DNA of 64,000 bases from Craurococcus roseus (GTDB taxonomy: Bacteria; Pseudomonadota; Alphaproteobacteria; Acetobacterales; Acetobacteraceae): assembly GCF_039523795.1 (NCBI RefSeq), contig NZ_BAAAFZ010000008.1:124001-188000 (forward strand), in the 5' to 3' direction. Shown here piece by piece: positions 24,462 through 33,249 of the stretch. The notes beneath the pieces were generated by a model. It had not been told where the DNA came from and made no database searches. It saw only the letters and a program-made list of their open reading frames with translations. A program made the translations under genes and the position numbers. Numbering within the stretch: position 1 is the stretch's first letter; each line of letters opens with the position of its first letter.

Positions 24462-26852
24462 TTAGGCGGCCAAGCGGGCGCGGCGCTGCTGCCGCAGCAC
24501 GTCTTCGATCCAGCGGTTCAGGCGCTCGGTTTCGCCCCCGGCGGCGGCGCGGTCGGGAAAGGCGCCGGGGAAGCGCAGGGACAGCCAGCGCCAGGCGACC
24601 AGCCGCTTCTGCGCCTTTTCCGCCCGCTCCAGGTCCTCACGCGCGGCGCGCTCGGGCGCGGGCAGGCGGCCGGCCGCGGGCGGCGCCACCGGGTGGCCGT
24701 GGCCGTGCTCCAGCGCCCAGCGCGCCAAGCGCTGCACGCCGCCGTCGCGCACGTCCACGGGGCACATCGCGTAGGTCCAGCGGGCGTCGAGCGGCAAGCC
24801 CGGCACGCCGTCCACCGCGGAGGCGATCGCCATCGCCGGCCCGAGGTCGGCCAGCCGGTAGTTCGGGTCGTCGCGCCGCAGCACCGCGCGGCGGATGCGG
24901 GCGAGCACGCCGAACAGGCTGTCGGAGCCGATCTCGGCCGCCACGGCCGCGACGATGTCGGCGTCCGGCTGCACCAGCGGCCGCGGATCCTCCGGCGCGG
25001 CGGGCGGCGCCGCGAGCAGGGCGCCCACCGCGTGCGGCGGCCCGCCACTGGCGAGCACCGCCACGACGCCCTCCTCGAAGCGGCCGTAGCGCCCGGCCCG
25101 GCCGCCGATCTGCTTCACCTCCTGCGCCGTCAGCTCGCGGCGCGCTTCGCCGTCGAACTTGCGCAGGGTGGAGAACACCACGCGGCGGATCGGCAGGTTG
25201 AGCCCCATGCCGACCGCGTCCGTGGCGACGAGGATCTCCGCCTCGCCGGAGCGGAACCGCGCCGCTTCGGCCCGCCGCACCTCCGGGCTCAGCGCGCCGT
25301 ACACCACCGCCACGCGCCGGCCGCGGCGCAGCAGCTCGGCGCGGAGGTCCAGCACGTCGCGGCGGGAAAAGGCGATCAGCGCGTCGCCCGCCCGCAAGTC
25401 GCCGAGCGGCACCGGGCGCGGCGCCGCCACCAGAGGCCCCTTGCGCTCCAGGGAAACCTCCTCCAGCGGGTCGCCGCAGAGCCGGGCGATGCGCCGGACG
25501 GTGGCGGCGCTCTCCGGCGCGCCGAGCACGAAGACCCGCCGCGCGGGCGCGCCCATGATGGCGGCGGTCCAGGCGGCGCCGCGGTCGCGGTCGCCGAGCA
25601 TCTGCGCCTCGTCCACCATCGCCACGTCCACCGGCGAGCGGAACGGGCACATCTCCACGGTCGCGGCGAGGTGGCGGCTGCCGGGGACCGGCGCGCGCTC
25701 CTCCCCGGTGACGAGCGAGGCGGGGACGCCGCGCGCGGCGAGCGCTTCCCGGAACTCGTGCGCCAGGAGGCGGAGCGGCGCGAGGGCCATCCCGCTGTCG
25801 GACGCCGCCAGCGCGTCCAGCGCCGTGTGGCTCTTGCCGGAGTTGGTGGGGCCGGTGACGAGGGTGACGCGCCGGTCCAAGGCCCGCGCCGTGGCGAAGT
25901 GGGCGGCGTAGCGGTCGAGCGCCGCGGCCCGCGCCACGGCGGCATTGGCGCCGCGCGCCGCCGCGCCGCGGGGGAGCTGCGGCGGCGCGTGGCGCCCGTC
26001 GGGCGCCCGCCTTTGCTCGGCCTCGCGCCAACCCGCCACCTCGCCGCGCAGACGCGCGACCTCCGCAGGATCGAACTGGGAGCGCCCGCCGCCGCGGCCC
26101 GGCACGCGCCGCGCGGCCGGCACCAGGCCGGCCTTCGCCCAACGGCGGGCTTCGGCCTCGGTGCAGGCGAGCAGCCGGGGGAGGTCCCCCTCCTCGACCA
26201 AGCTCTTTTCCCAGGCGCGGAGGCGCTGGACCTCCTCGCGGCGGCGCGCGCGGGCGGCCGCGGCGGCCTCCCGCGCCGCGTCCCGCNNNCCGCCCCCCCG
26301 CGCCGCGTCCCGCCTGCGCCTCTGCTCGCGCTCCGCTGCGGCGGCGAAGGCGGCGGCCGCGTCTTCGTCCAGGCCGTGCGCCGCCGCGATCTCCCGCGCC
26401 AACGCGCCGCTCTGCTCCGCCGACAGGGCGCCGCCGTCTTCGGAAAGGCCCTCCGCGACCGCGGCCAGCGCGGCCCCGGCTTCGCCGTCGCCGGCGCGGC
26501 GCAGGCGCTGCCGGACAGCGGCATCCAGCACAGCGAGCAGCGCCGCCTCCGTCGGCTCGGGGTCGGCGAGGGCCGCGGCCGCGCTCCTGGCGTCGCCGTG
26601 CCGGACCCAGACGCGCCCGGCGGCACGCGCCATCTCCATCATCGCGGCGGCCCAGCCCCGGCGGCGGACGTCGCACAAAGCCGCGCGCACCGCGGCCGCG
26701 TCGGCCGGCATCCGCCGCTCAACCAAGCGCAGCAGCTTGGGCCTTTCGAGCGGAGCCGCGTCCACGCCGGCGCCTTCTATGGCGGCCTCGGCGGCGGACC
26801 ATCCCGCAGAAACCGCCGCGGCGGCCTCGGCCGTGGCGCCGGGGGCGCCCAT
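24462..26852 (-). CDS. SUV3-like DExH helicase
   Basis: About 787-796 residues depending on the N-gap. The N-terminal 340 are helical and alanine-arginine rich. The helicase core has GPTNSGKSHTALDALA (Walker A), MVDEAQMLGDRDRG (motif II), VLGAPESAATVRR, then VVYGALSPEVR, LVATDAVGMGLNLPI and QIGGRAGRYG. TNSGKS and QIGGRAGR are typical of the SUV3 family, mitochondrial RNA helicases with alphaproteobacterial relatives. The ATG at 26852 is the most likely start; an upstream TTG is possible. Three N at 26287-26289 interrupt the alanine-arginine linker, probably an assembly artefact. Together with the next gene this forms an RNA helicase pair. Confidence 0.8.
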   Translation of the reverse strand: MGAPGATAEAAAAVSAGWSAAEAAIEGAGVDAAPLERPKLLRLVERRMPADAAAVRAALCDVRRRGWAAAMMEMARAAGRVWVRHGDARSAAAALADPEPTEAALLAVLDAAVRQRLRRAGDGEAGAALAAVAEGLSEDGGALSAEQSGALAREIAAAHGLDEDAAAAFAAAAEREQRRRRDAARGGXXRDAAREAAAAARARRREEVQRLRAWEKSLVEEGDLPRLLACTEAEARRWAKAGLVPAARRVPGRGGGRSQFDPAEVARLRGEVAGWREAEQRRAPDGRHAPPQLPRGAAARGANAAVARAAALDRYAAHFATARALDRRVTLVTGPTNSGKSHTALDALAASDSGMALAPLRLLAHEFREALAARGVPASLVTGEERAPVPGSRHLAATVEMCPFRSPVDVAMVDEAQMLGDRDRGAAWTAAIMGAPARRVFVLGAPESAATVRRIARLCGDPLEEVSLERKGPLVAAPRPVPLGDLRAGDALIAFSRRDVLDLRAELLRRGRRVAVVYGALSPEVRRAEAARFRSGEAEILVATDAVGMGLNLPIRRVVFSTLRKFDGEARRELTAQEVKQIGGRAGRYGRFEEGVVAVLASGGPPHAVGALLAAPPAAPEDPRPLVQPDADIVAAVAAEIGSDSLFGVLARIRRAVLRRDDPNYRLADLGPAMAIASAVDGVPGLPLDARWTYAMCPVDVRDGGVQRLARWALEHGHGHPVAPPAAGRLPAPERAAREDLERAEKAQKRLVAWRWLSLRFPGAFPDRAAAGGETERLNRWIEDVLRQQRRARLAA
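26287..26289. other. Assembly gap (NNN) flanked by a 17-base direct repeat
   Basis: The 17 bases immediately left of the N run recur at 26297-26313, just to the right. Collapsing the two copies removes 27 bases, nine codons, and leaves the helicase gene in frame. This looks like two contig ends that overlapped but were not merged. Confidence 0.7.
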
Positions 26853-27092
26853 CGCATCGTCCAATGTCGTACTCCACGGCGCCCGCGCGCCGAGCCGGCC
26901 GGGACCCGGCCCAGGCGCATCGGGAACTGGGCCTGGGGGCGGGGCGCGGCAGGATGTCCGGTTGCAGCAACGGAACGGGCTCGGCCACGGTTCCGCGTCT
27001 CTGGTCCATATGGGCGTCCGCCCGGCGGATTGCCACCGCCCAGGCCGGGCCGCATCCTGCGGCATGGCTGCCGAGTCCCTCGGGATGGGCCG

Positions 27093-28058
27093 TTGAGCCC
27101 GGAAGGCCGGGCGCCGGCCGACGTTCCGCGACCACAACCGCCCGGCGGCGAAGAGCCCGCCGCTTCCGCCGCGGCGTGGCGGGCGCCGGCCCAGGACACG
27201 CTGCTCGGCATCCTGTTCGTCTGCCTGGCCGGGCTTCTGTTCCCGATGATGAACGGCGCGGCCAAGACCCTCGGCGCCGATTACTCATCCTTGCAGGTCT
27301 CCTGGGCACGGGCCTTCGGACACGTGGTCTTCATGCTGGCCGCCTTCCTGCCCCGGCACGGCCTCGGCCTGCTGCGGACGCGGCGCCCGGCCTTGCAGCT
27401 CGCGCGCTCGGCGACGCTGTTCCTGTCCAACCTCTGCTTCTTCTTCGCCGTCACCTTCATCCCGATCGCCAAGGCCGCCGCGATCAGCATGACGGCGCCC
27501 TTGATCGTCGCCCTGCTCGCCTGGCCGATGCTGGGCGAGCGCACCACCCTCGCGCGCGTGCTCGCGCTCGGCGTCGGCTTCGCGGGCGTGCTGACGGTGA
27601 TCCGGCCCGGCACCGCGGTGTTCCATTGGGCATCGCTCTTCGTGCTGGCGAGCGCCACGTCCTACGGCCTGTACCAGATCCTCACCCGGATCATCGCCTC
27701 CGCCGACCCGCCGGAAACCTCAACGGTCTACAGCTCCGTGGTCGGCGCCTTCGGCATCCTGCTGGTCTTGCCCTTCGTGTGGGAAGCGCCGCGCAGCCTC
27801 TTCGACGTGGCGCTGTTCTGCTCGCTGGGCGTGCTCGGCGCGCTGGGCCACTATTGCATCGCCCGCGCCCTCGGCCACGCGCCGGCCAATGTGGTGTCAC
27901 CGTTCCAGTACTTTCAACTCCTCGGATCGGTGGCCGTGGGGTGGTACGTGTTCGGCGATCTGCCCGACGCCTTGACCTGGGCCGGGGCGGCTGTGATCGT
28001 GCTGTCCGGCTTGTTCATCGGCTGGTCGCAGACGCGCGGGGGCAGGCACGCGCCCTGA
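27093..28058 (+). CDS. EamA/DMT-family membrane transporter
   Basis: 321 residues with about ten hydrophobic helices. The first is GILFVCLAGLLFPMMNGAAK and the second begins QVSWARAFGHVVFMLAAFLP; the two EamA halves each carry five helices. FLSNLCFFFAVTFIPIAKAAAISMT and ARALGHAPANVVSPFQYFQLL are family-typical. Such proteins move small metabolites across the inner membrane; the substrate cannot be told. The TTG at 27093 is chosen because the only later ATG (27246) would cut into the first helix. Divergent from the SUV3-like gene. Confidence 0.8.
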   Translation: MSPEGRAPADVPRPQPPGGEEPAASAAAWRAPAQDTLLGILFVCLAGLLFPMMNGAAKTLGADYSSLQVSWARAFGHVVFMLAAFLPRHGLGLLRTRRPALQLARSATLFLSNLCFFFAVTFIPIAKAAAISMTAPLIVALLAWPMLGERTTLARVLALGVGFAGVLTVIRPGTAVFHWASLFVLASATSYGLYQILTRIIASADPPETSTVYSSVVGAFGILLVLPFVWEAPRSLFDVALFCSLGVLGALGHYCIARALGHAPANVVSPFQYFQLLGSVAVGWYVFGDLPDALTWAGAAVIVLSGLFIGWSQTRGGRHAP

Positions 28059-28171
28059 CGCTCGCGGGCCGGCTTTCAAGCATTCCGTATTGGCAACCCT
28101 CTCAGGTCGTTGATTTGCGGGTTCGCGATCCGGCCAGACATGAGCGCGACCACAACGAACGAGCCAGTTGC

Positions 28172-29362
28172 ATGCAAGTAGCGCGGGCCAGCCGCAAGCT
28201 GGGAGTCGCGGTCGTCGGCATCGGGGGCGCAGTCGCCACCACCGCCGCTGCCGGAGTCGAGATGCTCAAGCGCGGCGGGAACCGCCTCGACGGCTTGCCT
28301 CTGGCAGGCGTGTCCGTGCAGGGCTTGGCGCAATACCAGGACTTGGTCTTCGGCGGCTGGGACCTCAACGGTGCGGACCTGGCCTCTGCGGCATCACAGC
28401 ACCGCGTGCTGAACGACAATCAGCTCGACGAGGTTTCGCCGGCGCTGTCCGAGCTGCGTCCCTGGCCGGCGGTGGGCAGCGGCGCCTTCTGCCGCAACGT
28501 GGACGGGGCCAACAAGCGGGAGGCTTCCGGGCACCGCGCCGCCGTGGCCGCCATCATCGATGACCTGAAGCGGTTCGAGACGGCCAACGACGTTGACGGC
28601 GTGGTCATGCTGAACCTCGCCTCCACCGAGCGCACGCCGCCGAACGGCCCCGCGCTCGCCTCGCTCGACGCCTTCGAGCGGGCAATGGACGCGGACGACC
28701 CGGTCATCGGCCCGGCTATGCTCTACGCCTATGCCGCCATCGAGGCCGGCGTGCCCTACGGCAACTTCACGCCCTCCACCGCGGCGGACGCGCCGGCGCT
28801 GCTGGAGTTCGCCAAGCGCCGCAACGTGCCGGTCGCGGGCAAGGACGGCAAAACCGGACAGACCCTGATGAAGACGGTGCTCGCGCCGGCGTTCCGCTCG
28901 CGCGCGCTGCACGTGGACGGCTGGTTCTCCACCAACATCCTCGGCAACCGCGACGGCCAGGCGCTGGAAGACCCGGACAGCCTGCGCTCCAAGCTCGACA
29001 CCAAGGGCAGCGTGCTGGACAGCATCCTCGGCTACCCGGTCGAGGACCACATCGTTGACATCCGCTACTACCGCCCGCGCGGCGACGACAAGGAAGCCTG
29101 GGACAACATCGACGTCACCGGCTTCCTTGGCCACCGGATGCAGATCAAGGTCAACTTCCTCTGCAAGGACAGCATCCTGGCGGCGCCGCTGAACCTGGAG
29201 ATCGCGCGTCTGCTGGACCTCGCGCAGCAGCGCGGCCACGGCGGCGCGCAGGAGCAGCTCTCCCTCTTCTTCAAGGCGCCGATGGTGTCCAACGGCCACG
29301 CGCCGGAGCACGCGTTCCACGCGCAGGAACGCATGCTGATGGATTGGCTGGACGCGGAATGA
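28172..29362 (+). CDS. ino1: Myo-inositol-phosphate synthase family protein
   Basis: 396 residues. The NAD-binding loop is VVGIGGAVATTAAAG; VMLNLASTER, GPAMLYAYAAIEAGVPYGNFTPS, VAGKDGKTGQTLMKTVL and GWFSTNILGNRDG follow, all landmarks of inositol-3-phosphate synthase. The enzyme turns glucose-6-phosphate into inositol phosphate. It heads a run of twelve genes in one direction, and its stop overlaps the next start. In actinobacteria this enzyme feeds mycothiol and phosphatidylinositol; here it probably supplies an inositol core to the product of this operon. ATG 28172 is the only start before the NAD loop. Confidence 0.9.
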   Translation: MQVARASRKLGVAVVGIGGAVATTAAAGVEMLKRGGNRLDGLPLAGVSVQGLAQYQDLVFGGWDLNGADLASAASQHRVLNDNQLDEVSPALSELRPWPAVGSGAFCRNVDGANKREASGHRAAVAAIIDDLKRFETANDVDGVVMLNLASTERTPPNGPALASLDAFERAMDADDPVIGPAMLYAYAAIEAGVPYGNFTPSTAADAPALLEFAKRRNVPVAGKDGKTGQTLMKTVLAPAFRSRALHVDGWFSTNILGNRDGQALEDPDSLRSKLDTKGSVLDSILGYPVEDHIVDIRYYRPRGDDKEAWDNIDVTGFLGHRMQIKVNFLCKDSILAAPLNLEIARLLDLAQQRGHGGAQEQLSLFFKAPMVSNGHAPEHAFHAQERMLMDWLDAE

Positions 29363-30291
29363 GCGCGGCGGCTGCGGCCGGCGCCTCCCCCGCGCCTGGG
29401 GCGGCGCCGGCCTACCTGCTGCCGCTGCTGCGGGAGATCAACGACCTCAAGCGCGTCCGTTCGGCGGGGCGCCCTGCGTCGATCGCGGATAGGCTGTTCG
29501 CGTCGGCGTGGTCCAGGCTGGTGGCCGGTGAGGACGTGGCGCGCGTGGCCATGGCGACCACGGCCGGCGCCCTGGCCGCGAACCGCCTCGGCGACCTCGA
29601 CCCGCCCTTGCTCCGGCAGGCCGGCATCGGCGCCGAGGAGGTTTCGGTGATCCGCCAGCGCGCGCTGGCTGCGGTGGCGGAAGGCTTGGACGGCGGTTTG
29701 CGCGCGAAGCTCTCCGCTGCCCTGGACGCGCCGGCACGCGAGGGCCGGCCGCCCGTCTTCGTGCAACGGCTCGCCGAGCAGCCGCGTGCCGGCGCCACCT
29801 GCCCCGACCGGCCGCGCATCGTGCTGGAGCCGCCGGAAAGCCACGCCGAGCACTGCCTGATGGTGGCGGTGTACGGCGTGATGCTCGCGCCGGTGTACGG
29901 CGCCGACGCGCCCACCGTGTTCCTGGCCTCCCTCGCGCACCACCTGCACAACGCGCTGCTGCCCGACTCCGGCTTCACCGGCGAGATGCTGCTCGGCCAG
30001 GCGCTGGAGCCGGCCTTCGCGGAAGCCACGCGCCAAGCGCTGGCGGAGCTGGGAGGCCCGCTCCTGGCCGCCGTCGAGGACGCGCGGCGCATCCTGCCGG
30101 ACGCCGAAACGCCCGAGGGCCGCGCCTTCCACGCCGCCGACACGCTCGACCGCGTGCTCCAGATCGAGCAATACCTGCGCGGCGCCTCGACCAGCATGGA
30201 TTTCGTGCTCGGCGACATGGCATTGGTCCACGAAGGCCCGGTGAAGCGCTTCCAGGACGCGGTGCTGGCCGAGATGGGCCTGCTGCCGTGA
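29359..30291 (+). CDS. HD-domain-like protein of the inositol operon
   Basis: 310 residues, overlapping the ino1 stop by ATGA. The first 140 residues are helical with YLLPLLREINDLKRV. The second half has PESHAEHCLMVAVYG and FLASLAHHLHNALLPD, arranged like the metal-binding histidines of an HD phosphohydrolase (H, then HxxHN instead of HD), followed by DTLDRVLQIEQYLRG. A phosphatase acting on inositol phosphate would fit the pathway but that is inference. I do not recognise a named family. Confidence 0.6.
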   Translation: MSAAAAAGASPAPGAAPAYLLPLLREINDLKRVRSAGRPASIADRLFASAWSRLVAGEDVARVAMATTAGALAANRLGDLDPPLLRQAGIGAEEVSVIRQRALAAVAEGLDGGLRAKLSAALDAPAREGRPPVFVQRLAEQPRAGATCPDRPRIVLEPPESHAEHCLMVAVYGVMLAPVYGADAPTVFLASLAHHLHNALLPDSGFTGEMLLGQALEPAFAEATRQALAELGGPLLAAVEDARRILPDAETPEGRAFHAADTLDRVLQIEQYLRGASTSMDFVLGDMALVHEGPVKRFQDAVLAEMGLLP

Positions 30292-31409
30292 TCGGCTTCG
30301 CCGCGGACACGCCGCATTCCGTGGTGGACGACGCCGGCCGCCGCTGGCCCGTGGCGGACGGCATCCCCTTCCTCCGCCACGGGCGCGAGGCGCTGGCCGC
30401 CGAAGCGCTGGCCCGCTTGGACGCCGGCGACCGCGAAGGCGCGCTGGCGCTGCTCCTCGCGGACCAGGACGCGTGGTGGCGCGGCGAAACCGCCGGCCCC
30501 GCCGCGCTGCGGGAACTCGTGCGCCGCGGCACCGGCCTGACGCTGCGCGAGGCGATGCGGCTGCTCTCTTGGGGTCCGGTCGCCGACTACTTCGCGCACC
30601 GCTGGTCGGACCCGACCTTCCTGTCCGGCCTCGCGCTGGTGGAGGCGCACTGGCGCGAACCGGCGACGGCCTTCGAGTTGGCCTGCGGCATCGGCCACCA
30701 CCTGCGCGAGTGGTCGCGGCGCGGGCTGCGGGCGGCCGGCGCGGACGTGGTGTTCGCCAAGCTATGGGTCGCGCGGCACTGGGTCGCGCCGGAGGCCGAG
30801 CTGGCCTGCTTCGACGCCGGCGCCTCCTGGCCGCTCGCGCCGCGCGCCTACGACCTCGTCGCCTGCCACGATGCCTTCTATTTCCTGGAGCCCAAGCCCG
30901 CGATCCTGGCGCGGCTCCGCGAACACGTCTCGCCGGGCAAGGGCGTGCTCGCCATCAGCCACGTCCACAACCGCGATTGGCCGAACCTGTCCTCCGGCTC
31001 GGCCATGACCGCGGCCGAGCTAACGGACGCTTTTCCGGACGCCGCTCTCTACGAAGACGCGGAGCTGACGCGGGCGCTGGTCGAACGCCGCGCCCCGCGC
31101 GAGGCCGCGTCGCCGGACGACCTGGCGCGCGTAGAGGCGTTCTCCCTCGCTGAAGGCCCGGGCCTCGCGCCGGCGCGGCCCATCACCGGCCGGCTCGCCC
31201 TGCCGCCCGAAGGCTCCGCCCTCCGCCGCAACCCGCTCTACGCCGAAGACGGCACCGTCTCCTGGCCCTCAGAGCGCTACGCCCGCGAGTACGGCCCGCA
31301 CGCCACCTACCCCGCCCGCACCGACTGCCCGGAGCGGGCCACCGCCGGCGCGGCCACCGCCGCCTGGGCGCTCCGGCGGGAGATGGTGGACCTCCCGGAG
31401 CGGTGGTGA
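30288..31409 (+). CDS. Class I SAM-dependent methyltransferase
   Basis: 373 residues from a GTG that overlaps the preceding stop. The N-terminal 110 residues begin with SVVDDAGRRWPVADGIPFLR, a Trm112-like or zinc-free leader seen in some methyltransferases, then a helical lid. The Rossmann part has FELACGIGHHLREWSRRGL (SAM loop; ACGIG in place of GCGxG), AYDLVACHDAFYFLEP and GKGVLAISHVHNRDWPN. The C-terminal 110 residues are unique. Substrate unknown; from context a sugar or cyclitol intermediate is plausible. Confidence 0.7.
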   Translation: MIGFAADTPHSVVDDAGRRWPVADGIPFLRHGREALAAEALARLDAGDREGALALLLADQDAWWRGETAGPAALRELVRRGTGLTLREAMRLLSWGPVADYFAHRWSDPTFLSGLALVEAHWREPATAFELACGIGHHLREWSRRGLRAAGADVVFAKLWVARHWVAPEAELACFDAGASWPLAPRAYDLVACHDAFYFLEPKPAILARLREHVSPGKGVLAISHVHNRDWPNLSSGSAMTAAELTDAFPDAALYEDAELTRALVERRAPREAASPDDLARVEAFSLAEGPGLAPARPITGRLALPPEGSALRRNPLYAEDGTVSWPSERYAREYGPHATYPARTDCPERATAGAATAAWALRREMVDLPERW

Positions 31410-32413
31410 TGGACGGTCGCGGCGTGAACTGGGGCATCGTCGGCTTCGGCTGGGTGGCGCGCGACTACGCCGCCCCCGGCATCCTCGCATCGGGCGGCCG
31501 TATCGCGGCGGTGTCAGACCCCTCGCCCACGGCGCGCGACGCCGCCGCCTCGCTCGGCGCCCGGCCCTGCTCCGCGCTGCCGGAACTGCTGTCGCAGCCG
31601 GGCCTCGACGCGATCTACGTCGCCACGCCGAACCACCTGCACCGCGAAGCCGTCGAAGCCGCCGCCGCCGCGTCGAAGCCGGTCCTTTGCGAAAAGCCGA
31701 TGGCGGCGACGCTCGCCGACGCCGAGGCGATGGCGCGGGCGGTGGAGCGGGCCGGCGTCCTCTACGGCACCGCCTTCGACCAGCGCCACCACCCCGCCCA
31801 CGCCGCCATGCGCGACGCCATCGAAGCCGGCACGCTCGGCCGCATCACCGCCGTCCGCATCGCCTACTGCTGCTGGGTGGACGCCTGCTGGACGGCCGAC
31901 AACTGGCGGGCCGACCCGGCGCGGGCCGGCGGCGGCGCCCTGATGGACCTCGCGCCGCACGGCCTCGATCTGGTCCACTTCCTCACCGGCGAGCCGCTGT
32001 CCGACATCGCGGCGCTGACCCAAGCGCGGGTGCAGGACTACAGCGTGGACGACGGCGCCGTGCTGATCGGCCGCACCGCCGGCGGCGTGCTGGCGCAGAT
32101 GCACGTCTCGTACAACTGCCCGGAGGGGCTGCCGCGCCGGCGGCTGGAGGTGCTCGGCACGCGCGGCCAGTTGGTCGCGCTGAACACCATGGGCCAGACC
32201 CCGGGCGGCACCGTCTTCTTCATCGACGGCGCCACCGGCGACAGGCAACCCCTCGCCGTGCCCGACCCCCTCGCCTCGCCCTTCGCCCGGCAGATGGCCG
32301 CCTTCGGACGCGCCGTCGCCGGCGGCGACCGCTCGCCCTTCGACATCGAGCGCGACCTCGGCCTCATGCGCCTGCTGGACCGCGCCTACGGGACCACGCC
32401 CCCATGCCGCTGA
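31409..32413 (+). CDS. Gfo/Idh/MocA-family oxidoreductase
   Basis: 334 residues, its ATG overlapping the previous stop. The Rossmann start is WGIVGFGWVARDYAAPGI; YVATPNHLHREAV and VLCEKPMAATLADAEAM (EKP loop with the catalytic lysine) follow, then GGGALMDLAPHGLDLVHFLTG carrying the family aspartate and histidine. Members oxidise or isomerise sugars and inositols with NAD(P); inositol 2-dehydrogenase is one. Next to an inositol-phosphate synthase and a TIM-barrel isomerase, oxidation of the inositol or sugar ring, for example before transamination, is a reasonable guess. No aminotransferase is present in the operon. Confidence 0.85.
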   Translation: MDGRGVNWGIVGFGWVARDYAAPGILASGGRIAAVSDPSPTARDAAASLGARPCSALPELLSQPGLDAIYVATPNHLHREAVEAAAAASKPVLCEKPMAATLADAEAMARAVERAGVLYGTAFDQRHHPAHAAMRDAIEAGTLGRITAVRIAYCCWVDACWTADNWRADPARAGGGALMDLAPHGLDLVHFLTGEPLSDIAALTQARVQDYSVDDGAVLIGRTAGGVLAQMHVSYNCPEGLPRRRLEVLGTRGQLVALNTMGQTPGGTVFFIDGATGDRQPLAVPDPLASPFARQMAAFGRAVAGGDRSPFDIERDLGLMRLLDRAYGTTPPCR

Positions 32414-33249
32414 AGCCCTACGCCTGCTCCAACTGCGGGCACTGGCAAAAATACTTCGCCCCGCCGCCGGATTGCCCGGTCTGCACCGACACGCGCAACG
32501 ACCTTCCGCACGACGGTTGGCACTTCCGCCCGGCCGAGGAGGTGCGCCGGATGCTCAAGGGCAGTTGGCGGCGCCTGGAACGCGACATGGTGGCCTTCTC
32601 CACCTCGCCGCCCTTCGGCCTGAACGGCACCGGCTGGCTGCTGCTGCACGAGGACGGCAACGTCGCTTTCGAGGCGGCGCCCTTCTACACCGACGACATG
32701 CTGGCCGAGATCGAGCGCCTCGGCGGCATCCGCATCCTCGCCTCCTCCCACGTCCACGGCTACGGCGCGCTCTGGCAGTTGCAGGACGTGTTCCAGCCGG
32801 AGGTGCTGGCGATCCAGAAGGAAGACCTCCGCATGACGAAGGCCTTCCGCGTCACCTGGCCCTACGACGACGCGCTCCAGCTCCGCCCGGGCCTCACGCT
32901 CCACCACGTCGGCGGCCACTACGAGGGCCAGGCGGTGCTGTACGACGAGAAGCGCCGCACCCTGTTCTGCGGCGACGCCTTCAAAGTGGACCAGGACGAG
33001 CGCGGCGAGAACCTCGCCGTCTCCACCCACAAGGCGTTCCACAAGTCCATCCCCCTCACCCCGAAGGAGGTCGAGAAGTACCGGGGCGTCATCGCCCCGC
33101 TCGACTTCGACACCGTCTGCACCCCCTTCGAATACGCGCCCGGCGTCACCACCGAGATCGCCCTGGCCGTGCTGGACGACGCCGTGAGCGGCCCGCCCGG
33201 GGTGCGGCACATACCGATGGGCGAATTGCGCGAAAGGGCCTCCGCTTGA
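32404..33249 (+). CDS. MBL-fold hydrolase with N-terminal zinc ribbon
   Basis: 281 residues, overlapping the previous gene by 10 bp. It starts with a rubredoxin-like zinc ribbon, YACSNCGHWQKYFAPPPDCPVC, two CxxC pairs in the first 30 residues. The beta-lactamase fold follows: HVHGYGALWQLQDV takes the place of the usual HxHxDH, HHVGGHYEGQAVLYDEKRRT gives a later histidine, and FCGDAFKVDQDE the bridging aspartate. The first metal motif is therefore reduced to HVHGYG. Related proteins hydrolyse thioesters, lactones or phosphodiesters. Its YcaO neighbour overlaps by TTGA. Confidence 0.75.
   Translation: MPLKPYACSNCGHWQKYFAPPPDCPVCTDTRNDLPHDGWHFRPAEEVRRMLKGSWRRLERDMVAFSTSPPFGLNGTGWLLLHEDGNVAFEAAPFYTDDMLAEIERLGGIRILASSHVHGYGALWQLQDVFQPEVLAIQKEDLRMTKAFRVTWPYDDALQLRPGLTLHHVGGHYEGQAVLYDEKRRTLFCGDAFKVDQDERGENLAVSTHKAFHKSIPLTPKEVEKYRGVIAPLDFDTVCTPFEYAPGVTTEIALAVLDDAVSGPPGVRHIPMGELRERASA

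Noticed and set aside
24693..27092. A very long plus-strand open frame opposite the SUV3-like helicase
   Set aside because: It is a mirror of a well-supported gene in DNA that lacks AT-rich stop codons; the composition is repetitive alanine, arginine and glycine with no motif.
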